From positions 1 to 39,644 of the forward strand of contig JAEEJZ010000043.1 of NCBI GenBank assembly GCA_016282145.1: 39,644 bases of DNA, in the 5' to 3' direction. This DNA comes from Bacteroidales bacterium (GTDB lineage Bacteria; Bacteroidota; Bacteroidia; Bacteroidales; UBA932). The first letter of the stretch is position 1. Each line of letters starts with the position of its first letter. The notes under the pieces were generated by a model. It made no database searches. It was not told the origin of the DNA and saw only the letters and a program-made list of their open reading frames with translations. The translations under genes and the position numbers were made by a program. Below, one piece after another: positions 39,125 to 39,644 of this stretch.

Positions 39125-39644
<520 letters not shown>

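Overview
The window is a dense stretch of a moderately GC-rich Bacteroidota chromosome, most likely Bacteroidales. Three things support this. Many genes are preceded by the Bacteroidota -7 box TAnnTTTG. Typical Bacteroidota families are present: FISUMP lipoproteins, a BACON/PEGA protein, an AraC-type membrane sensor and a cysteate-synthase-like enzyme. Starts show almost no Shine-Dalgarno sequences. Placement below order is not possible from the sequence alone.

Layout. Positions 1-692 hold the tail of an ABC-F ATPase gene and a convergent, non-coding stretch containing a cloverleaf-like inverted-repeat element and two helically phased palindromes. Positions 693-3593 carry cinA, then an AT-rich accessory patch with an autoregulated HTH repressor, an orphan HicB-type antitoxin and a 12-codon relic resembling the start of hicA. 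Positions 3594-10108 are a minus-strand run: rarA, a structured inverted repeat, a cysteate/threonine-synthase-like enzyme, TPM, LemA, a FISUMP lipoprotein and a HI0933-family flavoprotein. A divergent promoter leads to the plus-strand run 10150-14665 (S66 LD-carboxypeptidase, DAACS symporter, OMPLA-type phospholipase A, COG2509 flavoprotein), whose junctions overlap or abut. tRNA-Val(UAC), cysE-cysK and mtnN follow.

The most unusual locus is 17165-22872. Four minus-strand genes are separated by at most a few bases or overlap: a TIR-TM protein, a signal-peptide/BACON/PEGA/beta-barrel-like protein, a TM-RCK-like protein with a C-terminal ryanodine-receptor (RyR) domain, and a small alarmone-hydrolase-like HD protein. 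Their compartments run from cytosol through inner membrane and periplasm to, possibly, the outer membrane. They could form an envelope-spanning nucleotide-signalling or defence module; that function is inference. Upstream on the same strand is a queuosine-precursor pair (yhhQ-queF) whose leader fits a preQ1-I riboswitch.

Positions 24129-27071 hold a membrane-bound kelch-like/AraC sensor, a FISUMP lipoprotein and a small lipoprotein gene broken by an in-frame TAA. hrpB and a YegP-family protein follow. The operon metH-metF-msrA/fRMsr (30120-35273) combines methionine synthesis with repair of oxidised methionine and includes a fusion of MsrA with free-methionine-R-sulfoxide reductase. The window ends with an acetylxylan-esterase-like hydrolase, a nitroreductase, rlmH, a sodium:solute symporter and the 5' part of gdhA.
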